This document shows, one piece after another, positions 1-8,201 of a stretch of 64,000 nucleotides of DNA; the stretch's first letter is position 1, and each line of letters starts with the position of its first letter. Source of the DNA: Psychroflexus montanilacus (lineage in GTDB: Bacteria; Bacteroidota; Bacteroidia; Flavobacteriales; Flavobacteriaceae); NCBI RefSeq assembly GCF_020164535.1, contig NZ_JAIQZC010000005.1, forward strand, positions 124,001 to 188,000. The letters are read 5' to 3'. The notes under the pieces were generated by a model. It searched no databases. It saw only the letters and a list, made by a program, of their open reading frames with translations, and had not been told where the DNA came from. The translations under genes and the position numbers were made by a program.

Positions 1-2
1 CA

Positions 3-1268
3 GTTACCGATGAAGAAGGAAAACGACATCTTAAAGCTGATATTTTTCTTTCTCCTATGAACAAAAGGTCCTTAAGATTAGAATTACAAGGCGTTACTAA
101 ATCTAACAACTTTGCCGGACCAAATTTAAGTGTTGTTTATTCAAATCGGAATCTGTTTCAGGGAGGAGAATTACTTAGGCTATCTCTGAACGGAGGTTAT
201 GAACAACAGTTTTTTGGAAGAACTGGTGATCAGGGCCTAAGCAGTATTCAATTAGGTTTAAATGCTTCACTTTTATTTCCACGTTTGATTTTTCCAATAG
301 ATCTTAATGAAAGCTTTGAATATGCGATTCCTAAAACTAAAGTGAGTTTAGGCTTGGATTATCTTAACAGGACTCAGTTATACACCTTAAGTTCAATCAA
401 CACTTCTTTTGGTTATATATGGGAAGGCAATAGTTTTGTTACTCACGAATTGCGGCCTATAAATTTAGAGTATGTAAGCCTCGGAAATACATCTGAGGAG
501 TTTGAAGAAATTTTGGATAATAACCCTTTCTTAAGGCGAAGTTTTGAACAGCAATTTATTGCAGGACTCACGTATAGCTTCACCTATAACGAAATTAAGG
601 ATCAGTCCAAAAGTGGAGGCTTATACTTTGGTTTCAATTACGATATGGCCGGCAATGGGTTGAATCTTTTGGGGTCTCAAAATGAAGAGGGTCAAAATAC
701 CTTTATAGGTTTGGAGTATGCCCATTATTTTAAAGCAGACGTAGAATTAAGGTATCACCTCAAACTGGATCAAAATCGGCAAAAGTTAGTGGGACGTTTA
801 TTTGCAGGGGCAGGGCGACCAATGGGAACTACAGAGTCCTTGCCTTTTGTTAAACAATATTTTTCTGGAGGACCTTATAGCGTAAGGGCTTTTAGAATTA
901 GATCACTTGGACCCGGGACTTTCTCTCCTGAGGACGGAAGCAATTCCTTTTTTGATCAATCTGGTGATATCAAACTGGAGGGAAATTTAGAGTATAGATT
1001 TCCAATTACAGAATACCTTAACGGTGCCTTTTTTGCAGACGCAGGAAACGTTTGGTTGGTTAATGACAATGAGGCAACTCCTGGTGGGGAATTCAGTTCA
1101 AATTTCATGAATGAACTCGGTGCTGGAGTAGGCTTTGGACTTCGGGTGGATATTCAGGGATTTGTGATTCGATTGGATCTTGCTGCACCTGTTAAAGAAC
1201 CATCAACATCCTGGAATTTTGATTCGGCAAATCCAGTACTCAACTTTGCTATCGGTTATCCTTTCTAA
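3..1268 (+). CDS. Omp85 (BamA/TamA) family outer-membrane protein, C-terminal part
   Basis: The frame is already open at the window edge (first full codon at base 3), so this is the last 421 residues of a longer gene and the ATG at 57 is internal. The protein is rich in alternating beta-strand patterns with Gly/Asn turns. It carries a VRAF tetrapeptide inside a Gly/Pro-rich loop, matching the conserved VRGF/Y motif of loop 6 in Omp85 barrels, and it ends in an aromatic residue (GYPF), as outer-membrane barrels do. Omp85 proteins insert or translocate outer-membrane proteins; Bacteroidota encode TamL-type relatives of this size. The missing N-terminus (signal and POTRA domains) prevents choosing between the BamA and TamL branches. 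The gene is convergent with panB. Confidence 0.8.
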   Translation, partial: VTDEEGKRHLKADIFLSPMNKRSLRLELQGVTKSNNFAGPNLSVVYSNRNLFQGGELLRLSLNGGYEQQFFGRTGDQGLSSIQLGLNASLLFPRLIFPIDLNESFEYAIPKTKVSLGLDYLNRTQLYTLSSINTSFGYIWEGNSFVTHELRPINLEYVSLGNTSEEFEEILDNNPFLRRSFEQQFIAGLTYSFTYNEIKDQSKSGGLYFGFNYDMAGNGLNLLGSQNEEGQNTFIGLEYAHYFKADVELRYHLKLDQNRQKLVGRLFAGAGRPMGTTESLPFVKQYFSGGPYSVRAFRIRSLGPGTFSPEDGSNSFFDQSGDIKLEGNLEYRFPITEYLNGAFFADAGNVWLVNDNEATPGGEFSSNFMNELGAGVGFGLRVDIQGFVIRLDLAAPVKEPSTSWNFDSANPVLNFAIGYPF

Positions 1269-1303
1269 TCGATAGTGTTACTTTATTTTTATTTTTTCTG
1301 AAT

Positions 1304-2122
1304 TTAATATTGTTCACTTTCATCTGGAAACTTTTTAGCCTTTACATCTTCATTGTAATTTTGTACCGCTTCAGTCATAACTGCTTCTAGGTCAGCGTAA
1401 CGTCTCAAAAATTTAGGGCTGAATTCCTTATTCATGCCAAGCATGTCGTGTAGAACAAGCACCTGACCATCTACACCGCCACCAGCACCAATGCCAATCA
1501 CGGGAATTTGAACACTTTTAGCGACTTCTTCGGCCAATTTGGCTGGTACCTTTTCAAGAACAATGGAGAAACAGCCAATGCGTTCCAACATCAAAGCATC
1601 TTCTTTCAGCTTTTGAGCTTCGTATTCTTCTTTAGCCCTCACCGTGTAAGTGCCAAATTTATAGATGGATTGTGGGGTTAATCCCAGATGACCCATCACA
1701 GGAACACCTGCTTTCAAAATTCGTTTGATGGATTCCTTAATCTCGCTACCACCTTCAAGTTTTACAGCATGTGCACCACTTTCTTTCATGATACGTATAG
1801 ATGATCTCAGCGCTTCTTTGGGATCGCTCTGGTAACTTCCGAAGGGTAAATCTACCACTACAAGAGCTCTCTTAACGGCTCTTATAACTCCAGAGGCATG
1901 ATATATCATTTGGTCTAAAGTAATGGGAAGAGTGGTTTCATGTCCCGCCATAACGTTGGATGCAGAATCTCCTACCAAAATTACATCGATGCCGGCCTGA
2001 TCTACAATTTGAGCCATGGTAAAATCATATGAAGTCAACATGGATATCTTTTCAGAATTGGCCTTCATTTCAATTAAAGATTTTACAGTAATTCTTTTGT
2101 ATTGCTTCTTGGCTACAGACAT
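1304..2122 (-). CDS. panB: 3-methyl-2-oxobutanoate hydroxymethyltransferase (ketopantoate hydroxymethyltransferase)
   Basis: This enzyme adds a hydroxymethyl group from methylene-tetrahydrofolate to 2-oxoisovalerate, the first committed step to pantothenate and coenzyme A. At 272 residues it has the usual family length. Expected metal and substrate positions are visible: D52 in VGDSASNV, D91 in [10 protein letters not shown]123 in KLEGG and the catalytic-type E190 in VLEKVPA, plus the Gly-rich [11 protein letters not shown] near the C-terminus. The ATG at 2122 follows a plausible promoter. It is divergent from the glmU-like gene, with 86 bases between the starts. No other pantothenate gene lies nearby. 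Confidence 0.95.
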   Translation of the reverse strand: MSVAKKQYKRITVKSLIEMKANSEKISMLTSYDFTMAQIVDQAGIDVILVGDSASNVMAGHETTLPITLDQMIYHASGVIRAVKRALVVVDLPFGSYQSDPKEALRSSIRIMKESGAHAVKLEGGSEIKESIKRILKAGVPVMGHLGLTPQSIYKFGTYTVRAKEEYEAQKLKEDALMLERIGCFSIVLEKVPAKLAEEVAKSVQIPVIGIGAGGGVDGQVLVLHDMLGMNKEFSPKFLRRYADLEAVMTEAVQNYNEDVKAKKFPDESEQY

Positions 2123-2144
2123 AATTTTAGTTTTATTTGAATGG

Positions 2145-2175
2145 CTAAATTACTTAATTTTAAACTCACGCTCAA
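2145..2175 (-). promoter_or_regulatory. Putative promoter of panB
   Basis: Read on the minus strand, TTG (2173-2175) is followed after 20 bases by TAATTTAG (2145-2152). This differs at one position from the Bacteroidota -7 consensus TAnnTTTG and lies 22 bases before the panB ATG. Confidence 0.4.
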
Positions 2176-2208
2176 ACGTTTTCAAAACCTGTATCCAAAA
2201 CTGACTTT

Positions 2209-3387
2209 ATGATGAATATAATTCTTTTCGATGATCATTTCCGCTCTCAATTTTTACCATTAACTTACACGAGACCTATCGCAGAACTCCGTTTGGGAAT
2301 TCTTACACTTAAAGAAAAGTGGGAGCAGATTTCCAAAGCCAAGGTGTCTTTTAAGACTCAAGCTTATTTAGCTGAAAAATATTCAGAACACATTGATACA
2401 GAGAATATTTACATCAATGCAAGATATATCGCTACTGAAGCCTTTTTGAAAGAAATTGAAAACTTGGGAAATGACGAGGTTTTGAAGCATGAAGATATAG
2501 TTTTAGCCTACAAGCTTAAGAAAGGTGAGACTTTAGACCTTCAGCGTTTAAAAGAAATTCAAGTTCAATCTACATTGAATTGTATCCTTCATACCACAGA
2601 TTTATTTTCAAAAAATCATAAAGCGATCGAAGATGATTTTCTCATACTAACCAAGGGTAGAACTTCCCAAGCTATACCAGAAACAGTAGCGTGTTTTAAC
2701 AAAGACCAGATTTTTATTGAAGAAGGCGTAAAACTTTATAATGGAACTTTAAATGCAACCGACGGGCCTATTTATATCGGTAAAGATGCAGAGGTGATGG
2801 AAAATTCGGCCATTAGAGGTCCATTTGCACTTTGTGAACATTCTACGGTGAAAATGGGAGCTAAAATTTACACGGGAACTACTATTGGACCACATTCCAA
2901 AGTAGGAGGTGAGGTCAGTAATTCCATGATTATCGGTTATTCCAATAAAGGTCACGATGGGTTTTTGGGCAACTCAGTGATAGGGGAATGGTGCAATCTC
3001 GGAGCTGACACCAACACCTCCAATCTTAAAAATAATTACGCTAATGTCAAACTTTGGGATTATGAAACGTCCAGATTTAAAGACACAGGGCTCCAGTTTT
3101 GTGGCTTGATCATGGGAGATCACTCCAAATGTAGCATCAACATGATGTTTAACACTGGAACAGTAGTAGGAGTAAGTGCTAATATTTTTGGAGCTGGATT
3201 TCCCAGAAATTTCGTGCCTAGCTTTGTTTGGGGAGGAAGCCAGGGAGTGATTACCTACAAATTGAATAAGGTTTTTGAAGTGGCAGAACTGGTGATGCAG
3301 AGACGAGCGCTTCATCTTACTAAAGAAGACCAACAGATTCTTGAATTCATTTTTGAAGAAACTAAAGTTTATAGAAAAGACAAATAA
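2209..3387 (+). CDS. GlmU-type bifunctional sugar nucleotidyltransferase/acetyltransferase (alternative Bacteroidota form)
   Basis: The 392-residue protein starts with IILFDDHFRSQFLPLTYTRP, typical of the alternative GlmU family of Bacteroidota (TIGR03991 type), which is assigned UDP-GlcNAc pyrophosphorylase and glucosamine-1-phosphate acetyltransferase activity by analogy. Residues about 170-340 show left-handed beta-helix hexapeptides (for example IYIGKDAEVMENSAIRGP and GAKIYTGTTIGPHSKVGG). The N-terminal half is the divergent nucleotidyltransferase and lacks a classical GxGxRM loop. Role: supply of UDP-GlcNAc for peptidoglycan and lipid A. Two adjacent ATGs (2209 and 2212) could start it; nothing decides between them. 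A GCAA-loop hairpin follows the stop. Confidence 0.85.
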   Translation: MMNIILFDDHFRSQFLPLTYTRPIAELRLGILTLKEKWEQISKAKVSFKTQAYLAEKYSEHIDTENIYINARYIATEAFLKEIENLGNDEVLKHEDIVLAYKLKKGETLDLQRLKEIQVQSTLNCILHTTDLFSKNHKAIEDDFLILTKGRTSQAIPETVACFNKDQIFIEEGVKLYNGTLNATDGPIYIGKDAEVMENSAIRGPFALCEHSTVKMGAKIYTGTTIGPHSKVGGEVSNSMIIGYSNKGHDGFLGNSVIGEWCNLGADTNTSNLKNNYANVKLWDYETSRFKDTGLQFCGLIMGDHSKCSINMMFNTGTVVGVSANIFGAGFPRNFVPSFVWGGSQGVITYKLNKVFEVAELVMQRRALHLTKEDQQILEFIFEETKVYRKDK

Positions 3388-3416
3388 TGAGACATCAAAC
3401 TATTAAACTTTACTAA

Positions 3417-3438
3417 AGCTTCCTAGCAATAGGAAGCT
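3417..3438 (+). terminator. Hairpin after the glmU-like gene (probable terminator)
   Basis: A perfect 9-bp stem (AGCTTCCTA / TAGGAAGCT) is closed by a GCAA tetraloop. The U-tract is weak (CTCTTACTTTT), and that stretch also contains the promoter box of the next gene. Termination is therefore likely but possibly partial. Confidence 0.5.
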
Positions 3439-3444
3439 GCCTCT

Positions 3445-3452
3445 TACTTTTG
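3445..3452 (+). promoter_or_regulatory. Putative -7 box of the YihY/BrkB gene
   Basis: TACTTTTG matches TAnnTTTG exactly and ends only 5 bases before the ATG at 3458. Transcription would therefore begin at or next to the start codon, giving a nearly leaderless mRNA. No clear TTG -33 element is seen at the usual distance. Confidence 0.5.
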
Positions 3453-3457
3453 CGTTT

Positions 3458-4387
3458 ATGATATCACAGATTAAAAAGAAAGCAAAAGCAATCTCAGAAT
3501 TGAAATATGTGAAAATTTTGGTGGATACCATCAAAGATTTCACCTCCAATGAATCTATGAGTTTTGCAGCAGGCACTGCGTTTTATACTATTTTTAGTCT
3601 GCCAGCTTTTTTGATTATCATATTAAATTTAGGCGCTAGCCTCTACAACAAATCGGAAATAAGAGAAGAGCTTTTTAGTCAAATCACCAATCTGGCTGGA
3701 GAGGAATCAAGGCAAACACTGGAAAGTATTTTAGAAAATTTTGCTTTAAATGCAGATAATACTATTTCCGCAACCATCGCGATTGGTATTTTGGTGTTTA
3801 GTGCCACTACCGTTTTTGTAAGTCTTCAGAAAGGAATCAACCACATCTGGCATATCAAACCGAAACCAGATAAAGGATGGCTTAAACTCGCCATAAATAG
3901 ACTTCTGAGCTTTTCAGTAGTTTTAGTTATAGGCTTTATTTTGATAGTATCTTTGGTCTTGGACGCTGTAGTTTCTTATTCTTTTGGTAAAATTGATAAC
4001 ATGCTTCCAGATATCAATTTAGAGCTTATATCCATAGTAGAAATCGTATTGTCTCAACTTATCCTCGTCGTTATTTTTGCATTGATGTACAAAATACTTC
4101 CAGATGCCAGAGTAAAATGGAAAGACACATGGGCCGGAGCCATTGTAACCGCAGTATTATTTGTAGTTGGGAAGTTTTTGATCGGGTTTTATATGAGTAC
4201 AAACGATTTAAGTTCTACTTACGGGGCAGCTGGATCGCTTGTCATACTGCTGGTTTGGATTTATTATTCTGTGGTAATATTCCTGTTTGGAGCTCAGGTC
4301 ACTTACTACATTGCAAAAAATATTGGAGGAGGAGTTGTTCCTAAAGCACAAGCGGTTAGAATTGAAGAAAGAGAAGTAGAAGAGTAG
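3458..4387 (+). CDS. YihY/BrkB family inner-membrane protein
   Basis: This 309-residue protein belongs to the YihY/virulence factor BrkB family; older 'ribonuclease BN' labels for the family are not supported. It has about six hydrophobic segments. Family-typical stretches are the FAAGTAFYTIFSLPAFLIII segment near residue 36, IWHIKPKPDKGW, LPDARVKWKDTWAGA and the C-terminal YGAAGSLVILLVWIYYS. Substrate and physiological role are unknown. It is probably a single-gene unit: a hairpin lies upstream and rpsA has its own promoter downstream. Confidence 0.9.
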   Translation: MISQIKKKAKAISELKYVKILVDTIKDFTSNESMSFAAGTAFYTIFSLPAFLIIILNLGASLYNKSEIREELFSQITNLAGEESRQTLESILENFALNADNTISATIAIGILVFSATTVFVSLQKGINHIWHIKPKPDKGWLKLAINRLLSFSVVLVIGFILIVSLVLDAVVSYSFGKIDNMLPDINLELISIVEIVLSQLILVVIFALMYKILPDARVKWKDTWAGAIVTAVLFVVGKFLIGFYMSTNDLSSTYGAAGSLVILLVWIYYSVVIFLFGAQVTYYIAKNIGGGVVPKAQAVRIEEREVEE

Positions 4388-4410
4388 GATTTATTTTTTT
4401 AACTAAGGTT

Positions 4411-4439
4411 TTGATTATCAAAAAATAACTGTATTTTTG
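4411..4439 (+). promoter_or_regulatory. Promoter of rpsA
   Basis: TTG (4411-4413), an 18-base spacer and TATTTTTG (4432-4439) fit the Bacteroidota housekeeping promoter well. The distance to the ATG at 4559 leaves a leader of about 115 bases. Confidence 0.65.
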
Positions 4440-4444
4440 CAATC

Positions 4445-4558
4445 CTTTTGAATGCAATACAAGAAACGTTTAAAAGGTTGATTTTAAATAATTTAATCTC
4501 TTCTGTAAGTTTTGCTTGAGTTTCTTGGACGAACAGAATACAAATTTTATATCAGCAT
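4445..4558 (+). promoter_or_regulatory. Long, possibly structured 5' leader of rpsA
   Basis: Two segments of the leader are perfectly complementary: CAAGAAAC (4460-4467) and GTTTCTTG (4520-4527). They would enclose a 52-base domain upstream of the start codon. In other bacteria S1 represses its own translation through the rpsA leader; a similar role here is inference. Confidence 0.35.
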
Positions 4559-6388
4559 ATGGCTGAAGACAAAACAACAAAAGAGCAACAATCTGTTGCA
4601 AGTTCAGAAGAATCAACTCCTAAAGTTGCCCCTTCAGAACAACAAGAAAATCCAAAACAATTTCTAGAAGATTTCAACTGGCACAAGTACGAAGAAGGTA
4701 TTGATGAAGTTGATGATGCCCAGTTAGAGCAATTCGAGAAATTAGTTGAGGAAAATTTCGTTGACACACTTCATAACGAAGTTGTAGACGGAACAGTAGT
4801 TCACCTTACCGATCAAGATGCTATTATCGACATCAATGCGAAAAGCGAAGGTGTTATTTCATTGAACGAATTTCGTTACAATCCAGACCTGAAGGTTGGA
4901 GACAAAGTAGACGTTCTTATCGACGTAAAAGAAGATGCAGAAGGTCAACTTATTCTTTCACATAGAAAAGCGAGAGTTATCCGTGCCTGGGAGCGTGTTA
5001 ATAAAGCTCAGGAAGATGGAACAATCGTAAATGGTCTTGTGAAATGCAGAACTAAAGGTGGAATGATTGTAGATGTGTTTGGCATCGAAGCTTTCTTGCC
5101 AGGTTCTCAAATTGACGTGAAGCCTATTCGTGATTATGATGCTTACGTAGGAAAAAACATGGAATTCAAAGTTGTGAAAATCAACCATGAATTCAAAAAC
5201 GTTGTTGTTTCTCACAAAGCGCTTATCGAAGCGGATATCGAAGAACAGAAAAAAGAAATTATTGGTCAGCTAGAAAAAGGACAAGTTTTAGAAGGTGTTG
5301 TGAAAAACATCACTTCTTACGGAGTCTTTGTTGATCTTGGTGGTGTAGATGGATTGGTTCATATTACAGACCTTTCTTGGTCAAGAATCAATCATCCAAA
5401 TGAAGTAGTTGAGCTAGATCAAAAACTGAATGTGGTTATCCTTGATTTTGATGAGGATAAAACAAGAATTCAACTTGGTTTAAAACAATTGCATAAACAT
5501 CCTTGGGATGCTTTAGATGAAGGCCTAAAAGTTGGTGATGTTGTTAACGGTACAGTTACAGTAATCGCTGATTATGGTGCATTCATTGAAGTAGAAGAAG
5601 GTGTTGAAGGATTGATTCACGTTTCTGAAATGTCTTGGAGTACTCACTTGAGATCTGCACAGGATTTTGTAAATGTTGGAGATAAAGTAGAGGCAAAAAT
5701 TCTTACTCTGGATAGAGATGATAGAAAAATGTCTCTTGGTATCAAGCAATTGACCCCAGATCCTTGGACTGACATTACGAGCAAATATCCTGTAGGTTCT
5801 AAACATGTTGGTGAAGTGAGAAACTTTACAAACTTTGGAGTTTTTGTAGAACTTGAAGAAGGAATTGATGGTTTAATTTATATTTCTGATTTGTCTTGGA
5901 CTAAGAAGATAAAACATCCTTCAGAATTCTGTAAAGTTGGAGACAAGCTTGATGTGGTTGTTTTAGAACTTGATGTAGAAGGCCGTAAATTAAGCCTTGG
6001 ACACAAGCAAACTGAAACTAACCCATGGGATAAATATTCTGATGAATTTGCAGTAGGAACCAAGCATACAGCTTCTGTTACAGAGATTGTAGACAAAGGG
6101 GCTACCGTAGAATTCAACGAAGATGTCACTGCATTTGTTCCACAACGTCACCTTGAAAAAGAAGACGGTACAAAACTTGCAAAAGGCGAAGCAGCTGAAT
6201 TTATCGTGATCGAATTCAATAAAGAATTCAAGCGTGTAGTAGCTTCCCATACCTCTGTCTTTAGAGAAGAAGAAGCTCAGATTGTGAAAAAGGCTGCTAA
6301 GAAGTCTCAGGAAGAATCTAAGAAAACTACCTTTGGAGATGCTAATGCAGAATTGCAGGCACTTAAAGATAAGATGGAAAACAAATAA
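4559..6388 (+). CDS. rpsA: 30S ribosomal protein S1
   Basis: The 609-residue protein contains six S1/OB repeats beginning near residues 75, 159, 241, 329, 413 and 501. The middle copies are the most regular (for example GVFVDLGGVDGLVHITDLSW and GAFIEVEEGVEGLIHVSEMSW). S1 binds mRNA on the small subunit and unfolds it for initiation, which matters in Bacteroidota because they use few Shine-Dalgarno sites. The acidic N-terminal extension (about 70 residues, rich in E, D and Q) is normal for this phylum. A strong promoter and long leader precede it and a 12-bp terminator follows. Confidence 0.97.
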   Translation: MAEDKTTKEQQSVASSEESTPKVAPSEQQENPKQFLEDFNWHKYEEGIDEVDDAQLEQFEKLVEENFVDTLHNEVVDGTVVHLTDQDAIIDINAKSEGVISLNEFRYNPDLKVGDKVDVLIDVKEDAEGQLILSHRKARVIRAWERVNKAQEDGTIVNGLVKCRTKGGMIVDVFGIEAFLPGSQIDVKPIRDYDAYVGKNMEFKVVKINHEFKNVVVSHKALIEADIEEQKKEIIGQLEKGQVLEGVVKNITSYGVFVDLGGVDGLVHITDLSWSRINHPNEVVELDQKLNVVILDFDEDKTRIQLGLKQLHKHPWDALDEGLKVGDVVNGTVTVIADYGAFIEVEEGVEGLIHVSEMSWSTHLRSAQDFVNVGDKVEAKILTLDRDDRKMSLGIKQLTPDPWTDITSKYPVGSKHVGEVRNFTNFGVFVELEEGIDGLIYISDLSWTKKIKHPSEFCKVGDKLDVVVLELDVEGRKLSLGHKQTETNPWDKYSDEFAVGTKHTASVTEIVDKGATVEFNEDVTAFVPQRHLEKEDGTKLAKGEAAEFIVIEFNKEFKRVVASHTSVFREEEAQIVKKAAKKSQEESKKTTFGDANAELQALKDKMENK

Positions 6389-6412
6389 TTTTAATCATTA
6401 TTTGTAATTACT

Positions 6413-6442
6413 AAACCCTGCTTTTTTAAAGCAGGGTTTTTT
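6413..6442 (+). terminator. Rho-independent terminator of rpsA
   Basis: AAACCCTGCTTT, a TTT loop and AAAGCAGGGTTT form a perfect 12-bp stem followed by T residues. Confidence 0.9.
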
Positions 6443-6522
6443 ATGAACTAATGTTTAGGTTAAATTTTTTTTAATTCAAAGACAGCCCCTACGATTTGTT
6501 TTACCTTAGAAAGAAAACAATT

Positions 6523-7359
6523 ATGAGCGAATTAAATACATCATCTTTAGAAAAGTCAAAAGCTATAAAACTGGCTTACAACGATTATGGGGACGGACAA
6601 CCTATCATTTTAATACATGGCTGGCCACTAAACCGCCTGATGTGGGAATATCAGGTCGATGCTCTTGTAAGCGCAGGTTATCGGGTAATTTCATATGACA
6701 GGAGAGGTTTTGGAGAGAGCTCAAAACCTTGGAGCGGATATGACTACGATACCTTAGCTAAAGACCTAAAAGACCTTATCGAAACGCTGAAACTTGAAGA
6801 TGTTATCTTGGTTGGTTTTTCTATGGGTGGAGGAGAAGTAGCTCGATTTATTGGAAACTACGGGACTTCATCTGTAGATAAAGCCGTATTAATTTCGGCT
6901 GTAACTCCATTTATGTTAACAACTGAAGATAATGAAGCGGTGGATGTTTCAGTTTTTAAAGGGATGAAAGACGGTATTTCGAAAGACCGCCCACAGTTTT
7001 TTAAAGACTTTGGAAAAAACTTTTATAATTACGATGAATTCAAAGGAGATAAAATATCTAATGCATTTCTTGATTTTACCTGGAATCTTGCGATGCAAGG
7101 CTCTAAAAAAGCAACTTTGGATTGTGTTGACAGTTTTGGTAAGACTGATTTCAGAGAAGATTGCAAGAAATTTGACATTCCTACTCTAATAGTGCATGGA
7201 GATGCAGATCAAATTGTACCTATAGATGCATCCGCTAAAAAAGCGGTTGAGTTAATTCCAAATGCTGAGCTGGAAATCATTAAAAACGCCCCACATGGAT
7301 TGATGGTGACTCATAGTGAAGAACTAAATACTTCACTTCTCGATTTTATTAAGAAGTAG
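6523..7359 (+). CDS. Alpha/beta hydrolase (non-haem chloroperoxidase-like esterase)
   Basis: A 278-residue single-domain alpha/beta hydrolase. The catalytic triad is visible: nucleophile S100 in GFSMGGG, acid D229 in HGDADQIVP and H258 in APHG; the oxyanion region is IHGW near residue 31. The fold and the spacing around SYDRRGFGESSKPW match cofactor-free chloroperoxidase/arylesterase relatives. The physiological substrate cannot be read from sequence. The frame is open nine codons further upstream to a TTG, but the ATG at 6523 fits the family N-terminus better. It is a monocistronic gene between two terminators. Confidence 0.9.
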   Translation: MSELNTSSLEKSKAIKLAYNDYGDGQPIILIHGWPLNRLMWEYQVDALVSAGYRVISYDRRGFGESSKPWSGYDYDTLAKDLKDLIETLKLEDVILVGFSMGGGEVARFIGNYGTSSVDKAVLISAVTPFMLTTEDNEAVDVSVFKGMKDGISKDRPQFFKDFGKNFYNYDEFKGDKISNAFLDFTWNLAMQGSKKATLDCVDSFGKTDFREDCKKFDIPTLIVHGDADQIVPIDASAKKAVELIPNAELEIIKNAPHGLMVTHSEELNTSLLDFIKK

Positions 7360-7386
7360 TAATCTACTTTTTAGTTTTGAAAGAAT

Positions 7387-7425
7387 GCATAAAAAAAAGC
7401 TGCTCATGAGCAGCTTTTTTTATGC
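7387..7425. terminator. Bidirectional terminator between the hydrolase and msrA
   Basis: A long perfect inverted repeat: GCAT, an A-tract, GCTGCTCA, then TGAGCAGC, a T-tract and ATGC. It gives a strong stem with a U-run for transcripts arriving from either side, as expected between convergent genes. Confidence 0.9.
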
Positions 7426-8076
7426 TTAACGTTCAGACTTCGGTTTTAAGAGTTCTGGAAATTGAACTTTAAATCTAGTGAATCTAGGAACAGAAACATT
7501 TTTGATGTAAGGATTGTTTGGATTATTGACTTTGTAATCCTGATGGTATTCTTCCGCCATCCAGAATTTATCAAAAGCAGTTACTTCAGCCGCAATTGGC
7601 TTATCGTATTCTTTTGATAGCTCCTTAATTTTACGATCAATTATTTTTCTCTCTTCTTCATTTTGATAAAAAATAATGGAACGGTACTGAGAACCGATAT
7701 CAGGCCCCTGTCCATTTTGTTGGGTCACATTCTGTGAGCCAAAATAGACATCCACCAATGTCTTAAATGAAACGACCTCTGGATCATAAATGACCTCTAC
7801 AGCTTCTGCATGACCAGTTTTACCTGTATTACTGGACTCATAGGTTGGATTCTTTGTATGTCCACCAGAATAGCCGGAAAAGACTTCCTCTACTCCTTTT
7901 ACGCTTTCATAAATAGTTTCAACACACCAAAAGCAACCGCTGGCAAAATAGGCTCTTTCGTAGGTTTTATCATCAAAGCTTTCAGAGGCTTTTTGACTTG
8001 GCGATTTAGAATTTTGAGCATTTCCACAGCTTGCAAATAACAGGGAAATTAATATTAAACTTAAATAAGATTTCAT
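7426..8076 (-). CDS. msrA: Peptide-methionine (S)-S-oxide reductase MsrA, lipoprotein form
   Basis: Reduces methionine-S-sulfoxide in oxidised proteins. The N-terminus is a lipoprotein signal: a hydrophobic stretch and the lipobox FASC, with C17 as the acylated residue. This copy is therefore predicted to act in the cell envelope rather than the cytoplasm. The catalytic motif GCFWC (C48, C51) and conserved SGYSGG, HAEAVEV, GPDIGSQYRSIIF and EEYHQDY blocks follow. The mature length is normal for the family, and there is no fused MsrB domain. A TAnnTTTG box lies 14 bases before the ATG. Confidence 0.95.
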   Translation of the reverse strand: MKSYLSLILISLLFASCGNAQNSKSPSQKASESFDDKTYERAYFASGCFWCVETIYESVKGVEEVFSGYSGGHTKNPTYESSNTGKTGHAEAVEVIYDPEVVSFKTLVDVYFGSQNVTQQNGQGPDIGSQYRSIIFYQNEEERKIIDRKIKELSKEYDKPIAAEVTAFDKFWMAEEYHQDYKVNNPNNPYIKNVSVPRFTRFKVQFPELLKPKSER

Positions 8077-8089
8077 AGTATTTTTAGTT

Positions 8090-8097
8090 CAAAAGTA
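8090..8097 (-). promoter_or_regulatory. Putative -7 box of msrA
   Basis: On the minus strand this reads TACTTTTG, an exact TAnnTTTG match 13 bases upstream of the msrA start. I see no convincing TTG element upstream. Confidence 0.45.
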
Positions 8098-8145
8098 GGG
8101 GTTAATGAGAGTGACTATTTTAAAGGTCACGTTAAATTTTATGTA

Positions 8146-8179
8146 TAAAAAAAGCTCAAGGAATCAACCCTGAGCTTTT
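8146..8179 (-). terminator. Terminator of the nif3-zinc-ribbon operon
   Basis: On the minus strand, AAAGCTCA (complement of 8171-8178) pairs with TGAGCTTT (complement of 8151-8158), and a run of T residues follows. Confidence 0.8.
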
Positions 8180-8201
8180 CAAAATATGTATCGCTTAAGG
8201 T

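Noticed and set aside
2016-2204. A 62-codon plus-strand ORF over the panB start
   Set aside because: It overlaps the panB N-terminus and its promoter, and has no family features.
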